Of a stretch of DNA of 64,000 nt, positions 22,751 to 34,105 are shown piece by piece. Source of the DNA: Pictodentalium vernedei (taxonomy: Eukaryota > Mollusca > Scaphopoda > Dentaliida > Dentaliidae); assembly GCA_031216915.1 (NCBI GenBank), contig CM062297.1:534896971-534960970 (forward strand), given 5' to 3'. A model generated the notes under the pieces. That model made no database searches and had not been told where the DNA came from. It saw only the letters and a list, made by a program, of their open reading frames with translations. Both the position numbers and the translations under genes were made by a program. The first letter of the stretch is position 1; each line of letters starts with the position of its first letter.

Positions 22751-23144
22751 TTCAGCTATGTCTGGGTCATTGGTACAGTATAAAAATGTTAAAAAATTTA
22801 TAGTAATTTATCTATTTTTTATACTTACCAATGACCCAGACGGGGATGGCCCTCCCAGGAGTTGGGAACTCATACCTCCCCTCTGAGTACATAGCGCTGA
22901 CCAGGCACTGCTTGTAAGAATGTTAATTGGCGCCAATTTTGAGACCTCCTTGACACTGCACATGTGCAGTGGAGGAAAAGTATGGAGGACCATTTAGGAC
23001 ATGATTTTTTCGGTTTTAGATGCAAATTTGGGGGATTGGGGGGCAAAATTTGTGTTTGGCCCTAGATTTTTGAGAATTAGCACCAGCTATGTCTGGGTCA
23101 TTGGTAAGTATAAAAAATATATAAATTACTATAAATTTTTTTAC
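22751..23144. repeat. DIRS-1 ICR and right inverted terminus
   Basis: The ICR (about 22757-22841) joins the inverses of both element tips. The right terminus (about 22915-23144) mirrors 1707-1915, including the GGCGCCAATT block and a GCACATGTGC palindrome. The tip reads CATTG-GTAAGTATAAA, which also fits a 5' splice-site consensus. The end is placed after TTTTTTTAC because other copies end in AAC. Confidence 0.84.
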
Positions 23145-23547
23145 TTTTATGGTTTCTGCTCAGTGGGGGATACCAGTGGCATTGCACCTTGTTAATTTTT
23201 AACTTCACCCATTAACCATTAAGTCCATAGATTTGTTTTATGCTAATAACTACCGTACATATACATGTAACTGTTGTAGATGACTCAACAGTGTTTTGTC
23301 GATGACTCAACAGTGTTTCAGCATTATTCTTACAACGATGTAAGAATACAACCAAGATAAATGCATCCTACAAGTAGAGTTCTCAAGGAAGAAAACATTT
23401 GGGACAACTTTTTCAGAACAATATAAAAGGGGCAGTTTGTGGCTGTATGGTGCCTTAAGGGTTATCAAACTGTTTTGTGGATTAACAACAAAAAATCAGC
23501 CTCCCACCCTCATCATAAAAGAAATTTTTTTCATTCGCCTAACTGAA
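23145..23547. other. Unassigned spacer between DIRS-1 and DIRS-3
   Basis: It holds two close copies of GATGACTCAACAGTGTTT (about 23279 and 23301), a short hairpin (TTCTTACA / TGTAAGAA, 23327-23346) and AT-rich sequence. No coding sequence is supported. Confidence 0.5.
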
Positions 23548-26500
23548 AATATTTTTATGCTGCAACCAATGGCCCAGACTTAGCTGTTGCATCCTAAATA
23601 TTAACACAAATTTTGAACCCCTCAATTCTTGGGAGTTTAACTTGTTTTACGGAATAGGTATTCTGTTTATCCCCTGTGTTTACGTCCTGTTCCATTTTTC
23701 CCCATGGTTATGTCTTCATTCTATGGATGTTCAGGACGTTTTGTATTCTTGCATCTTCTACCAGATGCATTGTTTTTTCTTCATATGAAGATCTAGCTTT
23801 GCATCAGGTGGTTGTTGATCGGTTACTGACTTTGGTCCTTGGTTGTGCCTGTTGTTGGTTAGTTTTCGGTTTTTCCTCTTAACGTTGTTGTCTGTTCAAT
23901 AACATTTTGGAGTCGTATTAATTCAGTGTTTAGTTAAAACAATTATTGTTTTTCCTATTAGGATACATATTATATCTTATTCTGGTAGTTTAGCTTTAAT
24001 TAGGTAGTGCTTGTCCACACTTAGGCTCTATCGGGATGACCTTGGGCTCATGAGGTTTCCTTGAGGTACTTAGGCTTCATTCAAAATTTTTCTATGTTAT
24101 GTATCCTTGCGATGTTTAGTCTGTATTATTGGAAGTGCAGCGAACTTTTGATTTTGGCTTCATTATTATTGTATTTATTATAATAATTGGTATTTAGTGG
24201 AAGTCCAGGAAGCCTCAGATTTAAATGCTTGTTGTGTGCCGGTAGATGCGACATTCCTTTAATACTTGTACTATGAGATGCGAATGTTGGAAACGGGTGT
24301 CGACCTGTGTAGTGGGCGGTAAAGTTCCGGTGTAGGAGCTTTCACCGCAGGCTAATAATAGTCTTTCAGTCTCTTTTTCAGAGGAGCAAGAACGTGGCGA
24401 TGGTACTTTGACACCTGTCCGTTACATGCTGCCGTCATTGCTCTCTGATGAGAACTGCTCTGATGAGTAAACACAGCTAGCTGCCAAGATGCTCATGATA
24501 TTTAGCAGGGGTTTGAGATCTCTAGTTAGTTCGCTTCATCCTCTGCATGCAGCTAGCTCGACTGGTGAAGCGGTCGTCCCTATATTGCGAATTGGAGAAC
24601 CCTCTCCACCCCATTTGCAGTCGGAGTTGACTGTGTCTGTTGCGAGAAAGTATAATGAGTCGGAACACGCGTCGGGATGTTCCTTCCACACTGCAGCCAG
24701 GGTCGGCTGTGGTTATGGCTTCCTACATGGAAGTGCATACAAAGGGGATTAGCCTACAAGTTTCTCAATGGGATACTCGGCGAGATCTGGGGTCAGATCA
24801 TGAGTTGGAGAGCATTCTTGGTCCCTTTTGCAGTCGTGGTCGACTGTTTTCTGTCGTGAGAAACTTCAATGAGTCGGAGCGCCCGTCTGAAATATGCGAG
24901 TCGGGATTTTCCTTCCACACTTCAGCCGGGGTCGGCTGTTGTTACGGCTTCCTCTTCTTCCATGGAAAAGCACGCTAAGGGGTAGAAGCCTACAAGTTTC
25001 TAAACGGAACACTCGGCGAGGTCTGGAGTCAGATCATGAGCTAGAGAATCCTCTCTCTTCCATCAGCAATCGGGGTCGACTGTTTCCGCTTCGAGAAACT
25101 TTAGTGAGTTGGGACGTCCGTTCACGCTTGCGGTCCAGGGAGCTCCTTCCGCACTGCAGCCGGGGCCAGTTGCAGCTATGGCTTCTTCCTCTGCTTCATC
25201 AATGAAGCACGTTAGACCGCAGACTAGCTGTCCGACTTCGCATGTTCATGCTGTTCCATCGAGGTGTTCCCAGTCTTCACCACCGAAATCGGATTAACCT
25301 GCAGCTAGTGGTTCGGGGGTATTTTTTATATGGTACATGTGTCAAAAGATCTGGGGTCAGATCCCCTTCCCGTGAGCAGCATATGGTGAAGAAGCAGATA
25401 ACTGCAGCTCCGCAAGCCTCATTCACGGACCTGCTGCCACAGATTGCGCAACTTATCGCAGCATCCCAGTAGTCACAGGTTCAGCCATCAACAGTCTCCG
25501 GTAGTGAGCTGTCGGACAGTGCTGGGTTTGTCCAGTCATCTGTACATTCGGATGGTATTGACCATGTTTTTTAGATGGAACATTCAGATGGTGAGAGGGC
25601 TACGGAGGTTGATTCTCCATCCCTCGCTGAACAGCACATTAAGACTATGAATTTTATTCCTAAGTTCTTTCGAATCTTGTTCCATCTCAACAAAAGTCTG
25701 CGTTTGCTAGACAAAAAACAGTTTAAGGTACCGAGCGAAGGAAAAAAGAAGATCTTTCCTTCCCTGATCTTTTTGCTCAGGTGTTGAAGGTCTTTGGTCC
25801 GCTTAACGACGTCTCCCTTGGCCTAGCAATAGTATAAGAAAGGCAATGATCTATTCTTTACGGATAGAAGATCGATAGCTCATAGTTAGGCTGAGACAGC
25901 TGTCTTGTTTGGAATAGAGCCGTTAGAAGGAATAATTATGTCTTTTTCTTCTCGGTGTTGTATTCCTAGCCATCGGAGGCATTTAGTTCTATAGTTGATG
26001 CCATAGTAGCTTTATGTACTGTTAGAGCGGTCTTTTCTTATACATTGGCGGCTAACATCGTGAGTCTCCATTTAGTGAGCTGTCTGAGGCCACAGGGTAA
26101 CACACAGATATCGGACTTCACCGATATATGATTTTTAGGCTGTTTAAGCGTCGTATTCGGGACTAGCCTTAAATTTGGGGGCTCGTTACACACAATTAGC
26201 ATAATCATTTATGCTAAGTAATAGGGAATTACTTGGATATTGCTCCTTATTTCGATGGTATGTCCTTCTCTATTGTTGTATAGAGAGACATACATGTCAT
26301 TCCGTCCTAGGCCCTCCTGCCTTTTTACGATTCAGCTAAGTCTGGGCCATTGGTTTATGTATAAAAATATGATAAATTTAAAGTAATTTGTATATTTTTT
26401 ATACTTACCAGTGGCCCAGATGGGGATGGCCCTCCCATGAGTGGGCACTCATACCGCCCCGCTGAGTTATAACATTAATAGGCACACCTAGGAAGAATGA

Positions 26501-26720
26501 TGCTTGGCACTAATTCCGGTCTCTTCCTGGGTACTGCGCATGCGCAAGTACTAAAAGTATGGAAGGCCAGATAGGACTTTTAATTTTCGGTATTGTATAC
26601 AAATTTTGGGGATTGAGGGGGTTCAAAAAATTTTTGGCCTTTGATAATATTGAGGTTACACCAGCTAAGTCTGGGCCATTGGTAAGTATAAAAAATATAC
26701 AAATTACTTAAATTTATCAT
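23548..26720 (+). mobile_element. DIRS-3: decayed subfamily-2 DIRS element
   Basis: The left tip (ATATTTTTATGCTGCAACC) and right terminus (26480-26720, CCAGCTAAGTCTGGGCCATT) belong to the subfamily also seen in DIRS-5. Part of the left terminus is missing: sequence jumps from CCCCTCAATT to CTTGGGAGTTTAAC at about 23630. The leader CACACTTAGGCTCTATCGGG (24012) matches DIRS-5. Only ORF1-derived sequence is found; RT, RNase H and recombinase are absent. The ICR lies at about 26334-26421. Confidence 0.8.
24230..25800 (+). pseudogene. DIRS-3 ORF1 remnant with triplicated middle
   Basis: Similarity to DIRS-5 ORF1 starts at the CTTGTTGTGTGCC / TTGGAAACGGGTGTCG region and includes GCTAGCTGCCAAGATGCTCATG (24474). 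Stops and shifts break it throughout. A segment with CCACACTGCAGCC...GGTCGGCTGT is present three times (24687, 24915, 25149; spacing 228 and 234 bp). The end of ORF1-like sequence is near 25790 (TTTTTGCTCAGGTGTTGAAGG). No product is expected. Confidence 0.72.
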
Positions 26721-28107
26721 TTTTCTTTTGCCTCAAAAACATAGCTCTTTACTGCTCATTGGAACAAGCTCAGTGGGCTATGTAAAATAGAAAATAAAAA
26801 CTTAAAAGGCAATTTTTTAAATATAACTGGCTGGTTACATTAGGTAATTTAGCAAAAGGGTTAATTACATTAGAATTCATGGCTCAAAACTACACTCTGT
26901 ACTTCATATCTTTTTAAGTATCCAGGAGTGTTTGAAGAATGGATGCCAATTATATCACAAATTGAATACCAAGATTTGATGTGTTTAAGTGCTGTGTCTT
27001 TCAGTGTAACTTCACTGGATGGTTGGTGCCAAAGGAAACCCCGAGCAGAGTTTGAATCCCAGCTATATCATTTGGAATATAGTGGGCATCCTTACTTGAG
27101 TAAACAGCACTCAGGAAACATGAAAAGAGATTTGCTGATTTACAATGTAAAGCAGTGTATTTTGTTGAGTGATCAGTGCAATGAAGTCAATAATGGCAAT
27201 AACAGAAACTTTATTACTTGTATCGCCCATTCTATTTCGGCTTGTACTGTCCTTTGCTGCTGTAATTATGTTGTAATTTGCCGCTGCCATTATTGATAAT
27301 ACGATGGGGTCCAATTAACTGTACATCCCTCCAACCCCTCATTCCTGGGAACCCTGGGAAGTAGATCAATGGTTGTGTACTATGGTAAAATAGGACCTGG
27401 TAACCAATAGCTGGGGTGCAAGTCCTCTAAAGTGGGCTGCATAGTTATAAACAATTCGCTTCACTTGATCAAGCTTCATACCTATTATGTTGCAGTCATG
27501 ATATAGCCATTGATACTGAAAGGGATCTTAAACTCCAAGAAATAAATAAATTGGATATACTTAACAGATTAACCCAGTTAACTGCCTGTACCAAACTATT
27601 GTAAGTACTCCAAGTTGGGCTGCATAGTTATAAACGATTTGCTTGACTTCTTACCTATTATGTTGTGGTCATGATATAGCCATTGATACTGAAAGTGATC
27701 TTGAACTCCAAGAAATAAATAAATTGGTTATACGTAACAGATTAATCCAGTTAACTGCCTATACCAAACTATTCACCTTTGGTACAAATTTGCCGGACAT
27801 ATGCCTATAGGTTAAAGAGGAAATTGCTGTTAATTGAATCAAAAAGTGTTGTGATCTCTTCAAAAGTTTCTTCTGACAATCAACAGATCCCTAGGTTTTT
27901 ATACCTTTTTGGCATCAGTGATTTCAGTAAAAGAAATTGAACTTCATTATATCCTGTTTGACAAGAGTTCTTTGTTCTCTCTGTCGAACAATATGTAATG
28001 AAGTAAATGCCAGATTTATCACCAGATTACAGAAAAATGACCAAAGTAAGGTTTGTTGAATTTTATGTTGATTTTGTATTCTCCACTTGGAAAGTGAGTA
28101 TCCAGTT
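26721..28107. other. Spacer with a foldback fragment and a tandem SINE-like tail, no clear gene
   Basis: At 26725-26825 a fragment of the CTCATTGGAACAAGCT foldback family is present. A frame at 26928-27296 (plus strand, 122 codons) follows a TTTAAGTATCCAG acceptor-like sequence but has no recognisable motif, so I do not call it a gene. From about 27400 a SINE-like unit with GGGCTGCATAGTTATAAAC and an AAATAAATAAATTGG tail occurs twice (27434 and 27617, period 183 bp). The same unit type appears in HL-C. Confidence 0.5.
27400..27770 (+). repeat. Tandem SINE-like units with (AATA) tails
   Basis: Two units share TTATAAACxATTxGCTT, CATGATATAGCCATTGATACTG and ACTCCAAGAAATAAATAAATTGG. The period is 183 bp. 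Related sequence with GGCATAAACGATTGACC and AAATTCCAATAAATAAATAG lies at 49261-49375 and 55755-55870. Confidence 0.65.
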
Positions 28108-28313
28108 AGTTATCCCCGAAAAAATTTTCAGGGGACTATTAAAATAGCTGGCGTCCGTGCATGCATCTATCCCGCTTTGGTTTCCCGATAACTTTAGTTA
28201 CAGTTGGCAAAATCCAATGAAATTTGATGTGCAGGTGTATAAACATAAAATACTGATCAAGTTTGAATCGGGGTGTCGTCCGACAATTATCGTCAGAGTT
28301 ATGCCCCTTTTTT

Positions 28314-29123
28314 AGCTCCGGGTGACATAGTCAGCAGAACTTTTCTGATATCGAGTTGTCCATCGTCCGTCCATCCGTCTGTCTGTCGTCCGGTGTCAAC
28401 ATTTTGTTTGTCCGAGCCATAATTTCTTGACCACTGGATATTTTGTAACAAAACTTTATAACAGTATGTATTGTCACTAGGCAGTGTGCCATCAATCATT
28501 ATAAGGTCTGTATCCATCAACGTTAAGGTCACAGACTACCTGGTCAAAGTAACACCAGTATTTGCCAAATTTTATTATGTTTTCAATTTTTAGCTGCGAC
28601 GAGCAGCTCTATATGTGGCAATGTCGGTCTGTCGGTCGGTCGGTCTGAGTTTAAAAAACACCATAACTCCTAAAATACTTGATGGAATGACACCATACTT
28701 GGTATGCAAGTGCATCTTCATGATGTCTACTCCCTCTCAATAGTGCATGTCATTCCGATAATTTCTGTCACATTTATGGACTTGTCACAAACGATTTTTT
28801 TGTCACCAGCGAGTTTTTTGTCACCAACGCGTTTTAAAACATCATTGGCATTGCACGAATCGTCGCAGCTTCGGCACTGTGACAGTGCGTCTTGTTGTCT
28901 AATAAACAAAGCTAATGAGCCTTCATTGAACAAGCTCAACAAACTTGTTCTAATGAGGGGCCATTAGCTATGTTTTTGAGTCAAAAAATGATGATGTCTG
29001 CTATCCATGTTGTGTAAAGGGTTATCAGAATCAGAGATTGGGGATCAACTGTTACCCTGTATACGGCTGCCCCTGAAAGTTGTTGCCCTGGCCGGAGCTA
29101 TCTTGGCCGAGAGGCCTCTTGTT
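28314..29123 (+). mobile_element. HL-D: Helentron-like element in HL-E
   Basis: The left end AGCTCCGG is answered by CCGGAGCT at the right (about 29091), followed by the hairpin GGCC-GAGA-GGCC and TCTTGTT. GTCCATCGTCCGTCCATCCG lies near the left end. It interrupts HL-E within the T run after ATGCCCC. Inside are a second AGCTGCGACGAGCAGCT hairpin with GGTCGGTCGG (28593-28647), possibly another HL start, and a foldback-family fragment (28900-28990). Confidence 0.7.
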
Positions 29124-29853
29124 TACTTCAAAAATTCATTTTTAGCTCACATGGCCTAAAAGGCCATGTGAGCTTTTCTCATCACTTGGCGTCCATCATC
29201 GTCCGTCCTCCGGTGTCCATCGTCAGTCATCCGTAAACTTTTCACATTTTCTTCTTCTCTGTAACTGCTGAGCCGGTGTGAACCAAACTTGGCAGGAATG
29301 GTCTATGGGAGGTCCTCTACAAACGATCCTCATTTTGTTCCTGTCGGATAAAAAACATGGCTTCCAGAGGCATTATTTGATTCTGGTTGGTGGATTTTCA
29401 AAAATCTTCTCCTCTGAAACCACATGGCCAAATATTTTGATACTTCACATAAATGATGACTGGGACCCCCTCTACCAACGATCCTCATTTAATGTTGATT
29501 GGGTTACAAACCTGGCCGCAATTGCTGCTTATAGTTACTATAGAAACCCTATGGAAAATCACATTTTCATCATCTTCTCTGGAACTACTGAGCCCACATG
29601 AACCAAACCTGGCAAGGATGGTCTATGGGAGGTCCTCTACAAACGATCCTCATTTTGTTCCCATGGGTTGAAAAACATGGCCGACAGAGGCATTCTTTGA
29701 TTCTGGTTGGTGGATTTTGAAAAATCTTCTCTGAAACTACCAGGCCAAATGTTTTGATACTTCACATAAATGATGACTGGGACCCACTCTTCCAACGATC
29801 CTCATTTAATGTTGATCGGGTTGTAAACATGACTGTAATTGCGGCTTATAGTT

Positions 29854-31044
29854 GTCTCCCGCTTTTTGAAAAAAACGAGAGATATTAAATTCGGGGTGTC
29901 CTTCCGTCCTTACGTGTTTTATTCGTTTCCAGACTCTAACTTTCCTTACAGTGACCGGATTTCGATGAAATTTGGGTAGTAGATAACTTTCATCAATTGT
30001 GGGTCCAAGTTCGAATATGGGCATTTTCCGCACATATTTAATTAGGTTGCTGAAATTTGATTGGCTGACGGTTTCCTGACTCTAACTTTCCTTAAAATCA
30101 ACCGATTTCAATGAAATTTCATATATGGATTACTTTTATCAATACCTAGGTCAAGTTCGAATGTGGGAAATTTTGTACCGAAAATCTGTCCGTCTGCCTG
30201 TCTGTCTGCCCAGTGCGTCAACGCACCTCGGACTAAAAGCCGTATTTATGAACCGATCTTCACGAAACTTCTTGGGTATCTCTGTTATCATTGTGAGACC
30301 AGAATATGTGTTTTGGGGGTTGGTCCAAAATTCAAGATGGCCACCAACGGCCATTTTGTTCCGAAATTGGGTGTAATCAGTTTTTTGTACAGAACTTCTA
30401 TATGAAAGTTCGGATTTGAAATTAAATAAATAAATTTTTGTATGAATGTTTAGTTACATGTAATACATCACATATAATACGGGTTTTGTTCTCGTGCCAA
30501 AATTATGCAAATTAGGGAAACTTTGATTTATTCAGTGCTACTACTAATACACAGTAAGTGCACACCTTCCGTGTTTTTCGTTTCCAGACTCTAACTTTCC
30601 TTACAGTCAGTCAATTTCAATGAAATTTGGGTAGTAGATCACTTTCATCAATTGTGGGTCCAAGTTCGAACATGGGCATTTTCCGCGCATATTTAATTAG
30701 GTTGCTTAATTTTGATTGGCTGATGGTTTCCAGACTCTAACTTTCCTTACAGTCAACCGATTTCAATGAATTTCATATATGGATTACTTTTCACATCAGT
30801 TTAATGTAATATGTCTTATACAGTCTTAATTTTTAGTGATTCTCACAGTTATACTCCACATCGCTTTCCTTGCTCTGACAGTGACCTCTGTGAAAATAAA
30901 TCTGATAACCACTGCTTGAAGCACTGTCTGTTCTGTCTCTTCTAAATAACTTCCACTTGCAACTCAACTATATTCCACTGGATTCATTAATTCCCCTTGA
31001 AACTGCTGCCCAGCGGGAGACATGAATTCACTGAATTGCTTGTT
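29854..31044 (+). mobile_element. HL-H: Helentron-like element in HL-B
   Basis: The left end GTCTCCCGC is answered by GCGGGAGAC near 31016, followed by a hairpin AATTC-AC-TGAATT and GCTTGTT. Internal modules repeat (TTTCCAGACTCTAACTTTCC at about 29930, 30580, 30730; CATCAATTGTGGGTCC at about 29992 and 30649). A module of HL-A type with GAAACTTCTTGGGTATC lies at 30180-30560. The interrupted HL-B sequence (CTTATAGTT then ATTATAGAAACC) matches the uninterrupted paralogues. Confidence 0.78.
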
Positions 31045-31200
31045 ATTATAGAAACCCTATGAGAAAATCACATTTTCATCATCTTCTGTGGAACTACTGA
31101 GCCGACGTGAACCAAACCTGGCAGGGATAGTCTATGGGAGGTCTTCTACAAACGATCCTCATTTTGTTTCTTCCCATGGGTTTGAAAACATGGCCGCCAG

Positions 31201-34105
31201 CAGACATGTTAACCTCCAGAATAATTTTTCATGGAACCTGAGGGTGATTTTCAGGGAAATGGGATGGATTTCAGGGAAAAGTTCACGCAGGGACAAAATA
31301 AAAGAAAAAACTTGTGAATTTTCAGCTCATGGACCACTATTAACACCAGGATATATCCAGAACTAGTTGTCAACTATGCTGATGCATTTATGCTATGTTA
31401 AAAAATCATAAAATAATTGTTGATTTGACCCCCCCCCCCCTCAGGATCCTCTTCTTCATGAGCCCCCCCCCCCCCCACCACCCACCCACCACAGAGCACC
31501 TCCACCTGTGGCTTGCTCTTATCAAAGTCTACTTAGCTAATAATTTCCCAAGTCTGGAAATGTTAACAGGAAAAGATGTCCTAATGTTCAGTTACTTCAA
31601 GAACATTAGTACTCAGAAAGTATCTTGATGAGTTTATCAAGCTTCATGCATGTGGGACGTTTGTACCCTACACAAAACTTTTCTTTTCATCATTGAAGCA
31701 TTTTTTTTTAATTCCATTCAAAATTTTCTGGGTACAGATGGCTAACAGTAAACAGCTCTGTAGTCAGCACAACAGAATAAATTTAGTGTCAGAAAATAAG
31801 TCCATTGTTAGCTCAACTAGAGGCCGCATTTATGAACCGATCTTTACGAAACTTCTTGGGTACCTTTGTTATGACCGTGGGACGAGAACAAGTGTTTTTG
31901 GGTCCGATCCGAAATTCAAGTTGGCTGCTGGCAGCCATTTTGTACAAATTAGGTGCAATCAGATTTTTGCGCAGAACTTCCATATGAAAGCGCTGATTTG
32001 AATAATTTTTTGTATGAATATTTAGTACCATGGGATACATCACATATAATACGGGGTTTTTTCTCGTGCATAAATTATGCAAATTGGACTAACTTTGATG
32101 TTTTTTGGTGTTACTTTCAGCACTATAAGTGCAAATGCCAATACGGCTTGGGCTAGAGGCCGTATTTATGAACCGATCTTTACGAAACTTCTTGGGTACC
32201 TTTGTTATCACCGTGGGACGAGAACAAGTGTTTTTGGGTCCGGTCGGAAATTCAAGATGGCCGATGGCAGCCATTTTGTACAAAATTAGGTGCAATCATC
32301 TTTGCGCAGAACTTCCATATGAAAGCGCTGATTTGAATAATTTTTTGTGTGAATGTTTAGTACCATGGGATACATCACATATAATACAGGGTTTTTTCTC
32401 GTGCAGAAATTATGCAAATTAGACGAACTTTGATTTTTTCAGTGCTACTTACACACAGTTAGTGCACATGTCAATACGGCTCAGGCTAGAGTCTGTATTT
32501 ATGAACCAATCTTCACGAAACGTCTTGGGTACCTTTGTTATCACCTTGTGACGAGAACGAGTGTTTCTGGGTGCGGTCTAAAATTCAAGATGGCTGCCAG
32601 TGGCCATTTTGTGCCAAAATTAGGTCTAGTCAGTTTTTTTGTACACAACTTCTATACAGCCCAGGCTAGAGGCCGTATCTATGAACCGATCTTTACAAAA
32701 CTTCTTGGGTACCTTTGTTATCACCGTGGGATGAGAACGAGTGTTTTGGGGGGTGGTCTGAAATTCAAGATGGCCACCAGCAGCCATTTTGTACCAAAAT
32801 TAGTGCAATCAGTCTTTTGTACAGAACTTCTGTTTGAAAGTTCTGATTTGAATAAATTTTTGTATGAATGTTTAGTAACATGGAATACATCACATATAGT
32901 ACAGGTTTTTTTCTCGTGCAGAAATTATGCAAATTAGATGAACTTTGATTTATTCAGCGCTACTTATACCCTGTAAGTGCATATGTCAATACAGCTCGGG
33001 CTAGAGGCTGTATTTATGAACCGATCTTCACAAAACTTCTTGGGTACCTTTGTCACCTTGGGACGAGAACAAGTGTTTCTGGGTGTGGTCCAGAATTCAA
33101 GATGGCTGCCAGTGGCTATTTTGTACCGAAAATAGGTCCAATCAGTTTTTTGTCACAGCTTCTATACAGCTCGTATTTATGAACTGATCTTCACGAAACT
33201 TCTTGGGTCCCTTTGTTTTCACCTTTGGACAGGAACGAGTGTGTTTTGGGGTGCCTTTGTTATCACTGTGCTATGAGAACAAATATTTTGGGGTTCAGTC
33301 AGACCCATTCTGGTACTCAAAGATTTCTTTTCTAGTTTAGCATCTGACTGTCACCCACCTTTACAATACTTTATCTATACATTTGTTACAGGCTTCGGTC
33401 AGTATTTATGTGCAGACCGTTACAATACTTTATATGTACCTTTGTTATCAGGTCATTACCTAGATGTTTGTCATTGCTGTGTCACATACTATACATGTAC
33501 ATGCCTTAACAAGTTGAGCTACAGTGTCATTGACACTTTCATGTTTAAAGATGCAGTCATAATTTTTCCGCATCCTAAGCGACTTTAACCTACTCTTAAA
33601 CTGTGCTAAATAGTTGTTGTTTACGTTTTGATTTTGGAAAAGGGATGAGAATTAAAGCTATTCTATGAAGGAATAAATAAATATATATTATTTAATTCCT
33701 TTTCATATATTTTAATTTCAAAAAACTGCATTTAAATGAAGGTGGAGTTTTCACTTTTTTGAAAGTAAGTCACCAATTTTCACTTCGACACTCGCACATT
33801 GATCACGAATCTCCGAAGAAAAAAACAGAAATAAACATGAACACAGTTGAAATATATATCATAAAATACCCTTTTCTTAAATAAATTTAACATAAATCCA
33901 TATTTTACTGCTTCGTGAGTTTTTACCAGAGTTTGAAATGCATGTGATTTGACTCCGAACATTTTTCATAAGTTACAACGGGAACGAAATATTTGACTGT
34001 TGTTTTCCGAGATTTTTGGTCCAAAACTGATTCCGTCCTGGAGGCCGGGAACTATGCTGAAATTCTGGGATTTTCCCGGGCATTCTGGGAGAGTTAACAT
34101 GTCTG
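31201..34105. mobile_element. hAT-2: 2.9-kb non-autonomous hAT-like element carrying HL-A copy 3
   Basis: The inverted ends CAGACATGTTAAC / GTTAACATGTCTG are perfect over 13 bp. The 8-bp GCCGCCAG flanks both sides (31193-31200, 34106-34113), and HL-B continues across it (GCCGCCAGAGGCATTC). A C/A-rich low-complexity stretch lies at 31425-31500. HL-A occupies 31809-33543. No transposase frame is seen. Confidence 0.9.
31809..33543 (+). mobile_element. HL-A element copy 3, with 5' internal deletion
   Basis: AGCTCAAC at 31809 is fused directly to CTAGAGGCCG, which in copy 2 lies downstream of the hairpin and the GTCC run. The 3' end GTTGAGCT plus AGTGTCATTGACACT plus TTTCAT is intact. Modules with GAAACTTCTTGGGTACC recur at about 31848, 32186, 32697 and 33034. 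Confidence 0.82.

Larger units (their letters stand above)
1707..23144 (+). mobile_element. DIRS-1: outer DIRS-type retrotransposon split by two insertions
   Basis: The element consists of 1707-2578, 9731-9800 and 16985-23144; the rest is inserted DNA. Its two termini are inverted copies. The private variant TTCTCAAAAATCTAGGG at 1752-1770 reappears inverted at about 23063-23080, which pairs these ends and not those of DIRS-2. After the insertions are ignored, the left segment continues into 9731 as in DIRS-4 (ATTAATTTTTT then TTTGTCCACACTTAGG). The order is inverted terminus, leader, ORF1, RT/RNase H/methylase-like, tyrosine recombinase, internal complementary region and inverted terminus. 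This order and the absence of LTRs define DIRS1-like elements. Confidence 0.88.

Noticed and set aside
26928-27296. 122-codon frame as a gene
   Set aside because: Open and preceded by an acceptor-like CAG, but no motif or second copy supports coding.
28299-28532. 77-codon minus-strand frame
   Set aside because: It spans the HL-E/HL-D junction and is not conserved.
28593-28660. Separate element at the AGCTGCGACGAGCAGCT hairpin
   Set aside because: It looks like another Helentron-like 5' end, but I found no matching right end distinct from that of HL-D, so I do not list it separately.
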